64,000 nt of DNA from Clostridium hydrogenum (GCF_021432385.1 NZ_JAEACT010000003.1:868001-932000), one strand, 5' to 3'. Shown: positions 1 to 9,598, numbered from the stretch's first letter. Program-made: numbers and translations. Notes: generated by a model from the sequence alone, not told the origin.

Positions 1-235
1 CTAATCCTTGAAGCATACTTGTAATACTTGCTTCTGTACGTTGAAATGCTAGTGCCAAATCTTTTTGAATAATACCATTGTCTTGATGTTCATAAATATA
101 ACCTATCATGCGTCCTTGTTGAGAATTTACCCCTAGCTTTTTTACTTTTTCATCAGCACTGAGTTTCATTTTTATGGCAATACTTCTTATTAATTGTGAA
201 TATGGTGTTTGTATAGAGTATTTAGAATCAGTCAT
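1..235 (-). CDS. MarR-family transcriptional regulator (C-terminus beyond window)
   Basis: This is the N-terminal part (78 residues) of a winged-helix regulator; the gene runs off the left edge. After a short N-terminal helix it shows the MarR pattern: a helix with SQQGRMIGYI, then QKDLALAFQRTEASITSML, which is the MarR recognition helix-turn-helix. An AGGAGTGATTTA ribosome site supports the ATG start. MarR proteins bind DNA as dimers and usually repress a neighbouring gene in response to small phenolic or oxidative ligands. The only upstream neighbour is a broken NUDIX gene, so the target is unknown. A short dyad (AACTGTTTATAGTT, 268-281) just upstream could be an autoregulatory operator; that is inference. 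Confidence 0.85.
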   Translation of the reverse strand, partial: MTDSKYSIQTPYSQLIRSIAIKMKLSADEKVKKLGVNSQQGRMIGYIYEHQDNGIIQKDLALAFQRTEASITSMLQGL

Positions 236-280
236 TTAAATCACTCCTAAAATTAACTTATAATTCTAACTGTTTATAGT

Positions 281-517
281 TTAACAATTAGATTCTAAAG
301 TGTCAATATTTATTTCTATATTTATATTATTTCTTTCATTAAAATCAGGTAAATAATCATTATGAGCCCGCTTTGTTATAAGAAACAAACCATCGCTATT
401 CTGAACTAGAACGTGTACAACAAGGCAAAAGTCGCCATCCGCTCTAGTCTTGCCTCGAGGATGAGTTCGTCCAACAAGACTTTTATTTTCATCGTAAATG
501 TCTAACTGTTCGTCCAT
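281..517 (-). pseudogene. truncated NUDIX hydrolase fragment
   Basis: The first 50 or so residues match the beginning of NUDIX hydrolases of the IPP isomerase-like group: DIYDENKSLVGRTHPRGK, then a strand ending in GLFLITKRA. Intact family members continue into the GX5EX7REUXEEXGU NUDIX box and reach about 160-180 residues; here the sequence turns into unrelated Asn/Ile-rich residues and stops at about 78 residues with no NUDIX box. The start is placed at the internal ATG preceded by GGAGG, four codons into the longest open frame. The protein as read cannot hydrolyse nucleotides, so I call it a remnant left by a deletion. Confidence 0.7.
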
Positions 518-616
518 TTGTACCTCCATAGCTACAAATATAAGTTAACTAAATTAACCATCAAACCAATATACTAAGTGATTATTTAGACTTTATACAT
601 AATAAAATGTAAGGAA

Positions 617-1516
617 TTACAAGTCAGAACTTTTATTAAATTTTAACATGAGTGAATTGCAAATAGGTGTATATCCTATTTTTTGATAAATACTATTTGA
701 TGTTGGGTTTAATAAATCTGTGTATAATACACACTTTGTAAACCCTTTATCTAATGCGATTTGACTGACTTGAGCTACGCATGAGGAAGCGTAACCCTTT
801 CCACGATAATAAGTAGGGGTATAAACAAATGATACGCAGATAGCTGTTTGCGTTTCTTTTGTATATCCTGCCATAGAAACAGGTATCCCATTGTATTCTA
901 AAACGTATTGCTTTTTTGTAGATAATCGGTAATGATATGAGTTTGCATCTTGTGGTATAGACATTTGTGTATTCCCATAAATATTTGCTGCATTAAATGC
1001 TTCTGCCCAGTATGGGAAAAAATGCATATCTTTTCCGTTTAGCAAACGAACAGCACCAAATTGTTTTATATCTGGGTTTACTGCTTTAAGTTCATATATG
1101 CGTTGGCTCATAGTTGTTTTAAAGTTAAGTCCCTTTACAGTGGTATATTCTTTAGCAAAACACTCTGCCAAGCTTTTTTCGGTTGTTACACCAGGAATAT
1201 CATGGTCTTTCAACCCATCCACCAGACATCGTATAACTTCAGAACTAATTATATTATCTGTTGCATAAAGTGCTATATTATGCGGTGGTGTCATTAAAGC
1301 GATAAGCCGAATACCGTTTGCATCTGAAATAGTTGCCATAAGCCATTTTATAGGGTCACGCCAGTCTGTTTTATCTTTTCCTTCATGTCCAATAATTATA
1401 TTGCCAAGAAGAATCATATTCTGTGCCTCGTGACGCATTAGCACATCATAAGTATCATTGTAAAACTCGTGTACATCCGTATACAACTTGAATTGCGGTT
1501 TGGGGTTGTAACTCAT
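617..1516 (-). CDS. GNAT-family N-acetyltransferase
   Basis: 299 residues. The C-terminal 120 residues form a GNAT fold: the acetyl-CoA pyrophosphate loop is RGKGYA (238-243), followed by a helix and the strand VLYTDLLNPTSNSIYQKIGY, with the Asn and Tyr typical of motif B. The N-terminal half is the second, degenerate domain seen in larger GNAT proteins of Firmicutes. It should transfer an acetyl group from acetyl-CoA to an amine; the substrate cannot be read from sequence. The start has a clean AAAGGAG site. It sits alone among decayed genes, consistent with an accessory region. Confidence 0.85.
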   Translation of the reverse strand: MSYNPKPQFKLYTDVHEFYNDTYDVLMRHEAQNMILLGNIIIGHEGKDKTDWRDPIKWLMATISDANGIRLIALMTPPHNIALYATDNIISSEVIRCLVDGLKDHDIPGVTTEKSLAECFAKEYTTVKGLNFKTTMSQRIYELKAVNPDIKQFGAVRLLNGKDMHFFPYWAEAFNAANIYGNTQMSIPQDANSYHYRLSTKKQYVLEYNGIPVSMAGYTKETQTAICVSFVYTPTYYRGKGYASSCVAQVSQIALDKGFTKCVLYTDLLNPTSNSIYQKIGYTPICNSLMLKFNKSSDL

Positions 1517-1592
1517 AAAAGCATCTCCTTTTTAATTTAAAATAATTAATGGATATAATATTACTAATGTCACTAATATCACTCTCACTCAT
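1455..1592 (-). CDS. possible 45-aa leader ORF overlapping the GNAT start
   Basis: An ATG at 1592 follows a very strong GGAGGAGGTGG ribosome site. The frame reads MSESDISDISNIISINYF and runs across the GNAT start codon in another frame, stopping about 60 nt inside that gene. It has no recognisable family. Overlap of its end with the acetyltransferase start would allow translational coupling. It could equally be a fortuitous open frame next to a mutated older gene start; I list it only because the ribosome site is stronger than the one for the GNAT gene itself. Confidence 0.25.
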   Translation of the reverse strand: MSESDISDISNIISINYFKLKRRCFYELQPQTAIQVVYGCTRVLQ

Positions 1593-1771
1593 ACAACCAC
1601 CTCCTCCGAAAATATAAATATTGCATAATCTAATACTTCTTAAAGTATAACACAGAAAACCATTTTATTCCACACAAACCGTAACCTCATTCTGTGTGTT
1701 CCTCTTACCATAACCCTTATCTTCCCTATCAAACGAATAAAACTCTCCTAAATGGCTAAATTCCACTACTT

Positions 1772-2155
1772 TTACGAATCTACTCGACATAGTCCTACTA
1801 CGTTCTCCACGTGCCCCGTGGCAGGGAACATATCCACCGGCTGAACTTCCTTCACTTCATACCCAAGTTCACTTAATATTCCTAAATCCCTACCAAAAGT
1901 TGCAGGATCACAGGAAACATAAACTATAGTCCTAGGTCCAGCATTTGCTATAGACTCAAGAAGAACTTTTTCGCAGCCCTTCCTTGGTGGGTCAACAACT
2001 ACAACCTCTGACTTTATTCCTCTTTCAATTAGCTTTGGAATTTCCTATTCTGATTTTCCAACAATAAATTCAGCATTAGTTATTTTATTTTGAGTAATGC
2101 TTTCTATAAGCTCTTTCTTATATGGTAAGTTTTCATTTACAGTAACTAGATTGCT
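1772..2155 (-). pseudogene. decayed partial copy of rlmD (rRNA uracil methyltransferase)
   Basis: In conceptual translation this is a second copy of the rlmD gene found about 30 kb to the right. A segment like NENLPYKKELIES is joined directly to [13 protein letters not shown], skipping more than 100 residues of the parent, including much of the SAM-binding region. An in-frame TAG then interrupts [12 protein letters not shown]. After that it continues through the catalytic [13 protein letters not shown], the [12 protein letters not shown] segment and a normal-looking C-terminus. Nucleotide similarity to the intact copy remains high by eye. With an internal deletion plus a stop codon it is certainly non-functional as RlmD. 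Confidence 0.9.
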
Positions 2156-2206
2156 TATTTTCATATAACCTTATCAGCGTTATATCTCAGTTATTTACAT
2201 TTAATG

Positions 2207-2944
2207 CTATATAAATTTAATACCACGTGAAAATAAATAATATCTTAATTTACCATATCTGTTTCGACTTACAGGAATCAGCTGGCCACTATTTAGTTTT
2301 GCTGAATAAGTGTTTCCAAATCTAGAATGTTCCACACTCTCTATTCTAGAAAGCGGTACTAAAAAAGATTGATGGGTGCGAATAAATCCATAATCAGAAA
2401 AAATTATTTCTAACTCATCTAGTGAGGAGTTTACTTTATACGATTGATTATCGCATTGTATAAGAATCTTTCTATTCTCCTTTGCTATATAACATATATC
2501 AGTTGGCGATAAAAGTATAAAACCAGTTCCAGTGTCAACCGCTACTAGATTATCCTGTACTTCTTCGTTAATCAAGCTTTTATCAAACCGTTCAAAGGTC
2601 TTTTTCAACCTTATAATATCTATTGGCTTAATTAAAAAATCTAATGGTTCATAATCGTAACTTTTTGCCCCAAACTCAGTATGGCCTGTAAGAAACACAT
2701 ATTTAGTATTAATAAAATTAGATGCTATATATTCCACTACAGTGAACCCATTTGTATCTGGCATTTCAATATCTATAAAAGCTAGATCTATCTTTTTACC
2801 TTCCATAATTTTAATAGCTTCAAGAGCACTTTTGGCACAAAAAACATGCTCAGGTGTAACAAAATTTGTTATGGATTTGTATGATTGTTTCATTGAATAC
2901 GGTTCATCATCTAATATCAATACATATTTGTTATCAAAATTCAT
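2207..2944 (-). CDS. AgrA-like response regulator (receiver + LytTR)
   Basis: 245 residues. Residues 1-125 are a receiver domain with the acidic pair D12/D13, phospho-acceptor D58 in FIDIEMPDTNG, and the conserved Lys in FLIKPID. Residues about 135-240 are a LytTR DNA-binding domain (DICYIAKENRK, FIRTHQSFLVPLSRIE, PVSRNRYGKLR). LytTR regulators bind paired 9-bp direct repeats upstream of peptide-signalling or bacteriocin genes. It lies 15 bp downstream of a matching histidine kinase, forming an AgrC-AgrA type pair. No agrB or agrD is present in the window, so its signal peptide, if any, comes from elsewhere. Either neighbouring accessory cluster may be a target; this is inference. Confidence 0.92.
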   Translation of the reverse strand: MNFDNKYVLILDDEPYSMKQSYKSITNFVTPEHVFCAKSALEAIKIMEGKKIDLAFIDIEMPDTNGFTVVEYIASNFINTKYVFLTGHTEFGAKSYDYEPLDFLIKPIDIIRLKKTFERFDKSLINEEVQDNLVAVDTGTGFILLSPTDICYIAKENRKILIQCDNQSYKVNSSLDELEIIFSDYGFIRTHQSFLVPLSRIESVEHSRFGNTYSAKLNSGQLIPVSRNRYGKLRYYLFSRGIKFI

Positions 2945-2959
2945 CTACACACCACCCAT

Positions 2960-4249
2960 CTATATATTAAAAGGTATCTTTGCAATAAAATGTACTATAT
3001 CCCCTTCAAGTCTTGTATACACTATCCCTCTGTATCTCAATGACAATGTATATATACTACTTAGACCAATTCCACTATGTCCTTCTTTTGTTGTATATCC
3101 TTGTTTATATACATCTTTCATCAATTCACCTTCTACTATATCATTTTTCAACTTGTTAGCAACGTGGATTACACAAAATTCTCCTCTTTTCAATATATAT
3201 AACCATATTCCATAAGACTTATCTGTATGAGTTTTCGTTTCGTCAATAGCATTTTGAAGTAAATTGCTAATTATCTTATTAGTTTCATACACATTAGTGG
3301 CAATATTGCTCATGTCATTTTTAATGTCAATATGCAATTCTATTCCATCACGTGCCGAAATCATTCTAAAATTATTTATAAGTGCCGATATTGCTGGATC
3401 TTTTATTGGAAGCAGTGTATTCATAGCAATAGAATCCTTTACTAACTCATCTACATAATTTTTACAAGAATCTATATTTCCCTCATATATCATTCCAGCA
3501 AGAGTTTGTACATGGAAGTTATAATCGTGCCTTTGTGAACGAATAACATCCATAAAACTTTGCATTTCATTTCTATATTGCCTTTCAAAAAACATATCAA
3601 CCTTCTCACGTTTATATGCAATCATTAGCAGCACTACACTAATAGTTCCAAAATAAATTATTGTGAGAAAAACAATGATAAATATAAGGGTTATTCTATT
3701 CCTTTCTTGTACTAAAATAAAGCTTGCTCTCTCCACAATACATTGCATAATTATTAACATATAAATTTGCCAAATATGTATGTTGATTTTTTCATTTTCA
3801 GGTTTATTCTCAATAAAATAATCCTGCCACTCTGAATCCAATGAGTACTTACTAAAAAAAAACACTGCGCAAATACATATAAAAAAAATTGAGCCCTCTA
3901 TTCCATAACTAATTGTTCTATCAAAAATAGCAGGACAGCTATATTCTATAAATTCAAAAATCGATTGTGCCCCTTCTGCAATTAGGAACAGTAATATACA
4001 ATCACTAAATTTTACTTTTGCATGAAAATGTATAATCAAGGCTATTAGTAAAAATACAAAGATATTAATAAAAACATAATTATACATTTGGATATTTATC
4101 TTAAAAAATATAAGAAGCAACTGTACAATTATGTTTATAAATTCTATAAAAACTATATCATATATAATGATTTTATTTAACTTATGCATAAATATCAATG
4201 AAATCATCCACGAAACAGCAGGATTAATAAAAAGATATACTATATTCAT
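2960..4249 (-). CDS. AgrC-like membrane sensor histidine kinase
   Basis: About 429 residues. The N-terminal half has six or so hydrophobic segments, the arrangement of peptide-sensing AgrC/ComD kinases. The phospho-acceptor is the His of RSQRHDYNFHVQTL (about residue 241), the short H-box of the HPK10 class, followed by the GHKL ATPase domain: NKIISNLLQNAIDET (N box) and GHSGIGLSSIYTLS (G box). The longest open frame begins ten codons earlier with GTG, but GGGAGGAG lies right upstream of the ATG used here, so I prefer the later start. It should autophosphorylate and pass phosphate to the LytTR regulator encoded just downstream. Confidence 0.88.
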   Translation of the reverse strand: MNIVYLFINPAVSWMISLIFMHKLNKIIIYDIVFIEFINIIVQLLLIFFKINIQMYNYVFINIFVFLLIALIIHFHAKVKFSDCILLFLIAEGAQSIFEFIEYSCPAIFDRTISYGIEGSIFFICICAVFFFSKYSLDSEWQDYFIENKPENEKINIHIWQIYMLIIMQCIVERASFILVQERNRITLIFIIVFLTIIYFGTISVVLLMIAYKREKVDMFFERQYRNEMQSFMDVIRSQRHDYNFHVQTLAGMIYEGNIDSCKNYVDELVKDSIAMNTLLPIKDPAISALINNFRMISARDGIELHIDIKNDMSNIATNVYETNKIISNLLQNAIDETKTHTDKSYGIWLYILKRGEFCVIHVANKLKNDIVEGELMKDVYKQGYTTKEGHSGIGLSSIYTLSLRYRGIVYTRLEGDIVHFIAKIPFNI

Positions 4250-4432
4250 TATTCTCATGCTCCTCCCTTTGATATACACTATTCTATCACTATTTTAATA
4301 AAAGCTGAATAGTTTATCATGCATCATCCGATATTTTTCAAAGTTAAATTAACATTAAAATACCATCTACATTTAATAAATTCACATTATCAAACATAAA
4401 TGGTATTTTCAAGTTTCAAGCGTTTTATCTTT

Positions 4433-4530
4433 AGATAAACCGTTTCAACTACCAAAATCAATTTGCACTATAATGCTTAGAAAATAGCATTTTAGTACAA
4501 ATAAATTTTGAAGTTTCAAGCGTTTTATCT
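4433..4530. repeat. R1 palindromic repeat, copy A
   Basis: Diverged member of the R1 family: starts AGATAAAC, ends GTTTATCT-like, with an inner TAATGCTT/AGCATTTTA hairpin. A second half-copy lies immediately to its left: AAGTTTCAAGCGTTTTATCT occurs at 4411-4430 and again at 4511-4530. It fills most of the space between the cysteine desulfidase gene and the histidine kinase gene, and the RNA would form a long stem that may separate the two transcripts. Confidence 0.7.
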
Positions 4531-4536
4531 TTATTT

Positions 4537-5808
4537 CTAGCTTAACATTAATTTTATAATCTCTTTATCTGTCTGCTTCATACCAACTTTTCCTATATAA
4601 CCAACACAAGAAATTGTTTCCTCTGTCTCTTCCTTCAATATACCCGTATATGCTTCATACGCTTTTCCTTGCATTGCTAAAAAATGTGCCATCATCGCTG
4701 CGTCTAAACTCGAGGCTATTTTAGCTGCACAGGAAATTTTAGCACCATCACAAATTATACCTGGAATATTAGCTAAAGTATTATCTATAGTATCTTTAAT
4801 TTGTTTTATTGTTCCACCTGCCATATAAGTAATAGCAGCACCTGAAGCACAAGATGCAGATACTGCACCACAAAACGCAGATAACTTACCAATGAACTCC
4901 TTTTGATATATTGTTAGTAAACTGGAAAATGCCAATGATCTATACAATATCTCTTGAGAAATATTTTTTTCTCTGGCATATACAATAATAGGTACAGAGG
5001 AAGCTATTCCTTGATTTCCACTTCCGGAATTTATAATAACCGGCATTTCGCATCCGTCCATACGTGCTTCTGAAGCAGCAGCCGCATGAGCTTTCATTCT
5101 TGTTATAACAGCCTCAGGATAAGAATATTTAATTATTCTTCCTATTCCTAGCCCATATTGTCCAGATAATCCTTCATATGCTATATCCATATTACACTTA
5201 ATCTGAAGATCATAAATTTCTTTTATTTTGCTTATTTCTATAAAATCAGCAAAGTCTTTTATATTTTGAATATTCAAACCAGAGCGATCTGCATTTTTTT
5301 CTTGAGATACCTCATTTTCTCCTATTTCAAATATGACATCTTTGTTTTTGGATATTTTCACTATATTTGTATGTGAATACTTAACCTCTACACATACACA
5401 ATCTTCATCATAAAACTCCTCAATGATAAAATGAAGTGGTATCTCCGAATCTAAAAATTCCACAGAGCATTTTCCAGCTTCCACAAAATTCTTCACACTT
5501 TTTCTGTGCTCTTCGCACACTGCTTCTAAAACATTCATATTTCTTTCAGCATCACCACCAATAGCTCCTAATGCCACTGCTGCTTCGATTCCAATCATTC
5601 CGTTAGAATTTGGTATAGTAACACATCTTACATTTTTTATAATATTACCACTGCATTTAGCAATTATTCTTTCAGGATCTTTACCAAGCACTTTTTTACC
5701 CTTCGCAGCTGCATAAGCAAGAGCAATTGGTTCTGTACATCCCATTGCAGGAATTAATTCTTCATTTAAAATAGCAAGAAAATCTTTTTCTAATTTTTCA
5801 TCAAACAT
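4537..5808 (-). CDS. L-cysteine desulfidase-type protein (UPF0597/CyuA family)
   Basis: 423 residues, the usual length of the UPF0597 family, which includes the iron-sulfur L-cysteine desulfidases (CdsB, CyuA) and resembles the alpha chain of anaerobic L-serine dehydratase. Visible family features are PAMGCTEPIALAYAAA (C24), the glycine stretch NSGSGNQGIASS, and C-terminal CDGAKISCAAK; these cysteines are the expected [4Fe-4S] ligands. Likely reaction: cysteine to pyruvate, ammonia and sulfide. The start is the ATG behind GGAGGA, five codons inside the longest frame. It follows the M16C peptidase almost without a gap, as last gene of the thiol/peptide cluster. Serine dehydration is the main alternative. 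Confidence 0.82.
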   Translation of the reverse strand: MFDEKLEKDFLAILNEELIPAMGCTEPIALAYAAAKGKKVLGKDPERIIAKCSGNIIKNVRCVTIPNSNGMIGIEAAVALGAIGGDAERNMNVLEAVCEEHRKSVKNFVEAGKCSVEFLDSEIPLHFIIEEFYDEDCVCVEVKYSHTNIVKISKNKDVIFEIGENEVSQEKNADRSGLNIQNIKDFADFIEISKIKEIYDLQIKCNMDIAYEGLSGQYGLGIGRIIKYSYPEAVITRMKAHAAAASEARMDGCEMPVIINSGSGNQGIASSVPIIVYAREKNISQEILYRSLAFSSLLTIYQKEFIGKLSAFCGAVSASCASGAAITYMAGGTIKQIKDTIDNTLANIPGIICDGAKISCAAKIASSLDAAMMAHFLAMQGKAYEAYTGILKEETEETISCVGYIGKVGMKQTDKEIIKLMLS

Positions 5809-5824
5809 AGACTTTTCCTCCATC

Positions 5825-8722
5825 CTAAATATTCATTATTTTAAGTTCTTCTTTTTCACAATTTTTAAGTGCTTGTACATGTCCAACAACACATACAGCA
5901 TTCTCATTAGCTATGGTTTCCAAAATATTAAGGTATCCTATCAATTTATCCTTATTTACTCCTAGCATTTCTGAACGATCCTTGCATCTGTCCTCATAAC
6001 TTATAGCTCTGAAATATTCAGAATCTGCTAAAGCACCTAAAGCTTTTGGTGATAATAGCGGTTCTGTTTTAGCTATGCTGCCAATAATAAACTCATCTAG
6101 CTTATCAACACTTTCACAAAATTCACGAATATATTTTGAAGCACTTCTATAAATTGATAAAGATCTTGCTGCATTTGGATCACGATAGGAATAAAACATT
6201 AAGTCACCAGTTTTAGATACACTAAATCCAGTACCATAAGCCCCTCCTTGTACTCTTATTTCATTCCAAAGATAACTAAGTGAAAGTATATTTGAAAGTA
6301 CTTTTAATCCTGCAGAATAATCATATCCACATTTATATAAGTTAGAGCAAAGTGCGGAATAAGAAATTTCAGCTGGTATTTGAATTCCTTCTTTCTTAGT
6401 TGTTTGTAATACCACTTTCATACATTCCTTTTCAATAGATCCTTTTGGAAATACACTAACCAATTGTGATATTTCTCTAACCTTTTCTGAAGCTGTTACA
6501 CTAACCACTAAATGAGAATTAATAAATATTTGTTTTTGTGAAGCTGATACAAATTGTATAAATTTATCCTTATCCGTCTCATACTTTTGCACAAATCCAT
6601 GTATCCATTCATAGAAGCTATACCCTTCTATTGCTTCTGCTACTGCTCCTTCAGCTGAAAAATGAGCTGCAGCACGTTTGATAGAATACATATGTCCACT
6701 CGTAATAATTTCTTGTCGCAGTCCTTCATCCATTTGCTGTAAGATTTCTTTTATCTTATTATCTTGATCAAATTTTGTTTCAGTTAGCACTTCTTTTATT
6801 ATTCTTATTGCATCTTGAAACTTTTCTTCTAATACACTACATTTAACAACAAAATATGGATTACAATTTTCAATGTTACCTGGTTTACTAAATACTTCAA
6901 TACCAAAATCCAAATTACCAAGATTAGTCTTAATATCTCTCTTTAGTTCTTCTAAATTATTATTCTTGGTTGGAAGTTCACCAAAAAGCTTTGACATAAA
7001 TGCTAATGAAGTTAACTTATCAAATTCAAAATCTGCCAAGGAAAAATATAAATTTAAATATATAACTCCCTTTGCTAAAGACGAATGAAATAATACTTTT
7101 ACATTTTCTTCAGCATATACCTCTGTTTCCCTTTTTTCTGGCAGTAGATTTACTTCTGATAGATTAAGTTTAGGTATTGTATTTAATTTATCCTTTGTAT
7201 CTGAAAGACGCTGCCACTCCTGCAATTTATTGTTAAGGTTTATAATTTCTTCCAGTTTATCTTTGTCCCAGCAATTCTTAATATTAATAAGCTTTTCTTC
7301 TTCTTTTTTCCTTTTTTCTTCCCCTAAGGTTTTTGAAGGGAGTGAATATAATACTGCCGTTGTGTCGTCTTCCAAAAATAATTGTTCTGCTAATTTAACA
7401 AAATAATCAGTAGTCAATTTTTCTCTCAGTGATTTAAATATATCTTTATAAGTTAAATATAAGGCAGGATCTCCACCATAAAGCCAAGATTTCAATACAT
7501 TAATATTATTTGTTATTGCTCTTGGTTCACTGCTTTCCTTACATTTAAATTCCTTTTGATTAATAACAGCTTCAAGATCTTTTACTGAAATGCCATTCTT
7601 AACAATTGTTAAAATTGTATTCTTAATGGTTTCTTTTATCTCATCCTTCTTTTCATAATCAGTATTCCAAACCTGAAGCAGCATATATGGCTGAAGTACC
7701 CACTCTATCAATTGAATACTAACATCCTGTCCTAATTGTTTTTGTAAAATTGCTTTTTTCATTGGTGAATCATTAGAGCCTATTAAATATTCCGCCAAAA
7801 CACTGATTGCAAGAAGTTTTTCTCTTTCTTCCCATGTACCCACTATTTTTCCAAGTGTCATATGGGATTTTCCCTCCAAAGCTTCTTCTTGTGAGATTTC
7901 ATAATAATGAACTTTTTCATTGAATTTTATAGGTTCTTGAACTTTTATTTCAAACTTTTCATCTTTCTTTTCATATTTACATAAATACTCTTGATCAAGC
8001 AAAGATAAAATTTGCTCTATATTTACATCACCATCTAAATATATACGTGAATTGGATGGATGATAATATGCACTATGAGCTTCAATAAATTCCTTATAAG
8101 TTAAATCAGGTATCTTTTCAGGCTCTCCTCCTGATACGTATTGATAGCAATTATCTGGAAATAACATTCTATTAATGTCACTCATAATTGAAGTATAAAC
8201 CGATGAATAAGCACCTTTCATTTCATTAAATACTACACCTTTATATATTGGGTTTTCAGCTTTATCATTAATTTCATAATGCCAGCCCTCTTGGTAGAAA
8301 ATATTCGGATTTTCATAAATTGCAGGCTCAAAAACTGCATCCAAATATACTTTTGCTAAATTTATAAAATCTTTATCATTACGACTAGAAACCGGGTAAA
8401 GTGTTTTATCTGGATAAGTCATTGCATTTAAAAATGTATTCATAGAACTTTTTAATAACTCTACAAATGGTTCTTTTACTGGATATTTTTTAGAACCACA
8501 TAATACTGAATGCTCTAAAATGTGAAATACACCTGTATCATTTGTTGGTATGGTTTTGAATGCAATTGAAAATAACTTATTCGAATCTGATGTCTTAAGC
8601 CATACCAATTCTGCGGCTGTTTTCTCATGTATCATTTCATACATAGTTGCATCTAATTCTTTAAATTCTCTAGCATTGGTTACTCTAAATCCGTGTATTA
8701 TTGAATTTAAATCTAAATTCAT
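5825..8722 (-). CDS. M16C-family zinc metallopeptidase
   Basis: 965 residues, the length of the single-chain M16C (presequence protease/falcilysin type) enzymes. The inverted zinc motif is H67-I-L-E70-H71 and the distal Glu ligand lies in VVFNEMKGAYSS (E167). The second half carries the usual inactive lobe and the C-terminal substrate-binding segment EIRVQGGAYGTGF. Such enzymes form a closed chamber that degrades unfolded peptides of roughly 10-70 residues. There is no signal peptide, so it acts in the cytosol. Its ATG overlaps the stop of the thioredoxin-reductase-like gene by four bases and it is followed directly by the cysteine desulfidase gene, suggesting peptide breakdown feeding cysteine catabolism (inference). 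Confidence 0.93.
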   Translation of the reverse strand: MNLDLNSIIHGFRVTNAREFKELDATMYEMIHEKTAAELVWLKTSDSNKLFSIAFKTIPTNDTGVFHILEHSVLCGSKKYPVKEPFVELLKSSMNTFLNAMTYPDKTLYPVSSRNDKDFINLAKVYLDAVFEPAIYENPNIFYQEGWHYEINDKAENPIYKGVVFNEMKGAYSSVYTSIMSDINRMLFPDNCYQYVSGGEPEKIPDLTYKEFIEAHSAYYHPSNSRIYLDGDVNIEQILSLLDQEYLCKYEKKDEKFEIKVQEPIKFNEKVHYYEISQEEALEGKSHMTLGKIVGTWEEREKLLAISVLAEYLIGSNDSPMKKAILQKQLGQDVSIQLIEWVLQPYMLLQVWNTDYEKKDEIKETIKNTILTIVKNGISVKDLEAVINQKEFKCKESSEPRAITNNINVLKSWLYGGDPALYLTYKDIFKSLREKLTTDYFVKLAEQLFLEDDTTAVLYSLPSKTLGEEKRKKEEEKLINIKNCWDKDKLEEIINLNNKLQEWQRLSDTKDKLNTIPKLNLSEVNLLPEKRETEVYAEENVKVLFHSSLAKGVIYLNLYFSLADFEFDKLTSLAFMSKLFGELPTKNNNLEELKRDIKTNLGNLDFGIEVFSKPGNIENCNPYFVVKCSVLEEKFQDAIRIIKEVLTETKFDQDNKIKEILQQMDEGLRQEIITSGHMYSIKRAAAHFSAEGAVAEAIEGYSFYEWIHGFVQKYETDKDKFIQFVSASQKQIFINSHLVVSVTASEKVREISQLVSVFPKGSIEKECMKVVLQTTKKEGIQIPAEISYSALCSNLYKCGYDYSAGLKVLSNILSLSYLWNEIRVQGGAYGTGFSVSKTGDLMFYSYRDPNAARSLSIYRSASKYIREFCESVDKLDEFIIGSIAKTEPLLSPKALGALADSEYFRAISYEDRCKDRSEMLGVNKDKLIGYLNILETIANENAVCVVGHVQALKNCEKEELKIMNI

Positions 8723-9579
8723 CTTTTTTCCTCCTTGGCCAAATACTCTATTAAACTATGTGCAGCAATATTTCCTTCGCCAACAGCTTTTGTATATTGA
8801 TATGGTCTTCCTGTACAATCTCCTGCCGCAAAACATCCTTGAAGATTGGTTTCCATTTTACGATTAACAGCCATGTGACCATCATCTAATTTAAGATCTG
8901 GTAACAATGTAGATAATGCAATAGAATCTCTCAAGCAGAAAATACCATCAATCTCAACTTTGCTTCCATCATTAAGCTCAATTCCTTCAACCTTTTTTTC
9001 GCCCATAATAGCAGTTGGTTTTGTATTATAAACTTCAATATTATTTTTACTTATTTTATAATCCTTATAAGTTGGAAAGAAATAAACCTTTTCCGCAAGA
9101 TTTGAAAGATATTCTACTTCATGTTCAAATCGATTTGAATTACTTATTACAGAAATAGTTTTTCCTCTATATAACATGCCATCACAAGTAGCACAATAGC
9201 TAACACCTTTTCCAACTAAATTTTCTTCACCAATTATCCTACCCACATTGGTAATTCCTGTAGCAAGAATTATAGTTTTAGCCTCATATACATTACTTCC
9301 AGCCATTAAATAATAATGATCACCTAAAAACATAATAGAATTTACCATTTCTTCTGATATATCTAATTTCATATCTTCAACTTGTTTTAAAAATGATTCT
9401 AACATTTCTTCACCAGTTACATTTGAAAGTCCTGGATAATTCATTACCTTTTCAGCTTTTTGTATCTTTTTGCTTAAGGATTTACTTCCAAGCCAAATAA
9501 ATGACTTTTGATGTATTTTTAAATTCAGTGCTGCAGACAATCCTGCAGGTCCTGTTCCAATAATTGCTGCATCAAACAT
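8719..9579 (-). CDS. thioredoxin-reductase-like flavoprotein without NADPH motifs
   Basis: 286 residues, low-molecular-weight thioredoxin reductase fold. FAD sites are visible: GTGPAGLSAALN at the N-terminus, ATG at 107-109, and a C-terminal CFAAGDCTG. The redox-active pair is C129-A-T-C132. The NADPH domain is atypical: where usual enzymes have GGGDSA this one has SNSNRF, and the HRRxxxR 2'-phosphate clamp is replaced by FPTYKDYK. Loss of exactly these motifs is the hallmark of ferredoxin-dependent flavin thioredoxin reductases described from clostridia, so reduced ferredoxin is the probable electron donor. The thioredoxin encoded in the same cluster is the likely substrate. A GGAGG site supports the start. 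Confidence 0.85.
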   Translation of the reverse strand: MFDAAIIGTGPAGLSAALNLKIHQKSFIWLGSKSLSKKIQKAEKVMNYPGLSNVTGEEMLESFLKQVEDMKLDISEEMVNSIMFLGDHYYLMAGSNVYEAKTIILATGITNVGRIIGEENLVGKGVSYCATCDGMLYRGKTISVISNSNRFEHEVEYLSNLAEKVYFFPTYKDYKISKNNIEVYNTKPTAIMGEKKVEGIELNDGSKVEIDGIFCLRDSIALSTLLPDLKLDDGHMAVNRKMETNLQGCFAAGDCTGRPYQYTKAVGEGNIAAHSLIEYLAKEEKR

Positions 9580-9598
9580 TATTTTTTCCTCCTTTTAA

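Noticed and set aside
2742..3215. 157-codon plus-strand frame across the two-component genes
   Set aside because: It lies antisense to conserved receiver and kinase domains and lacks a ribosome site.
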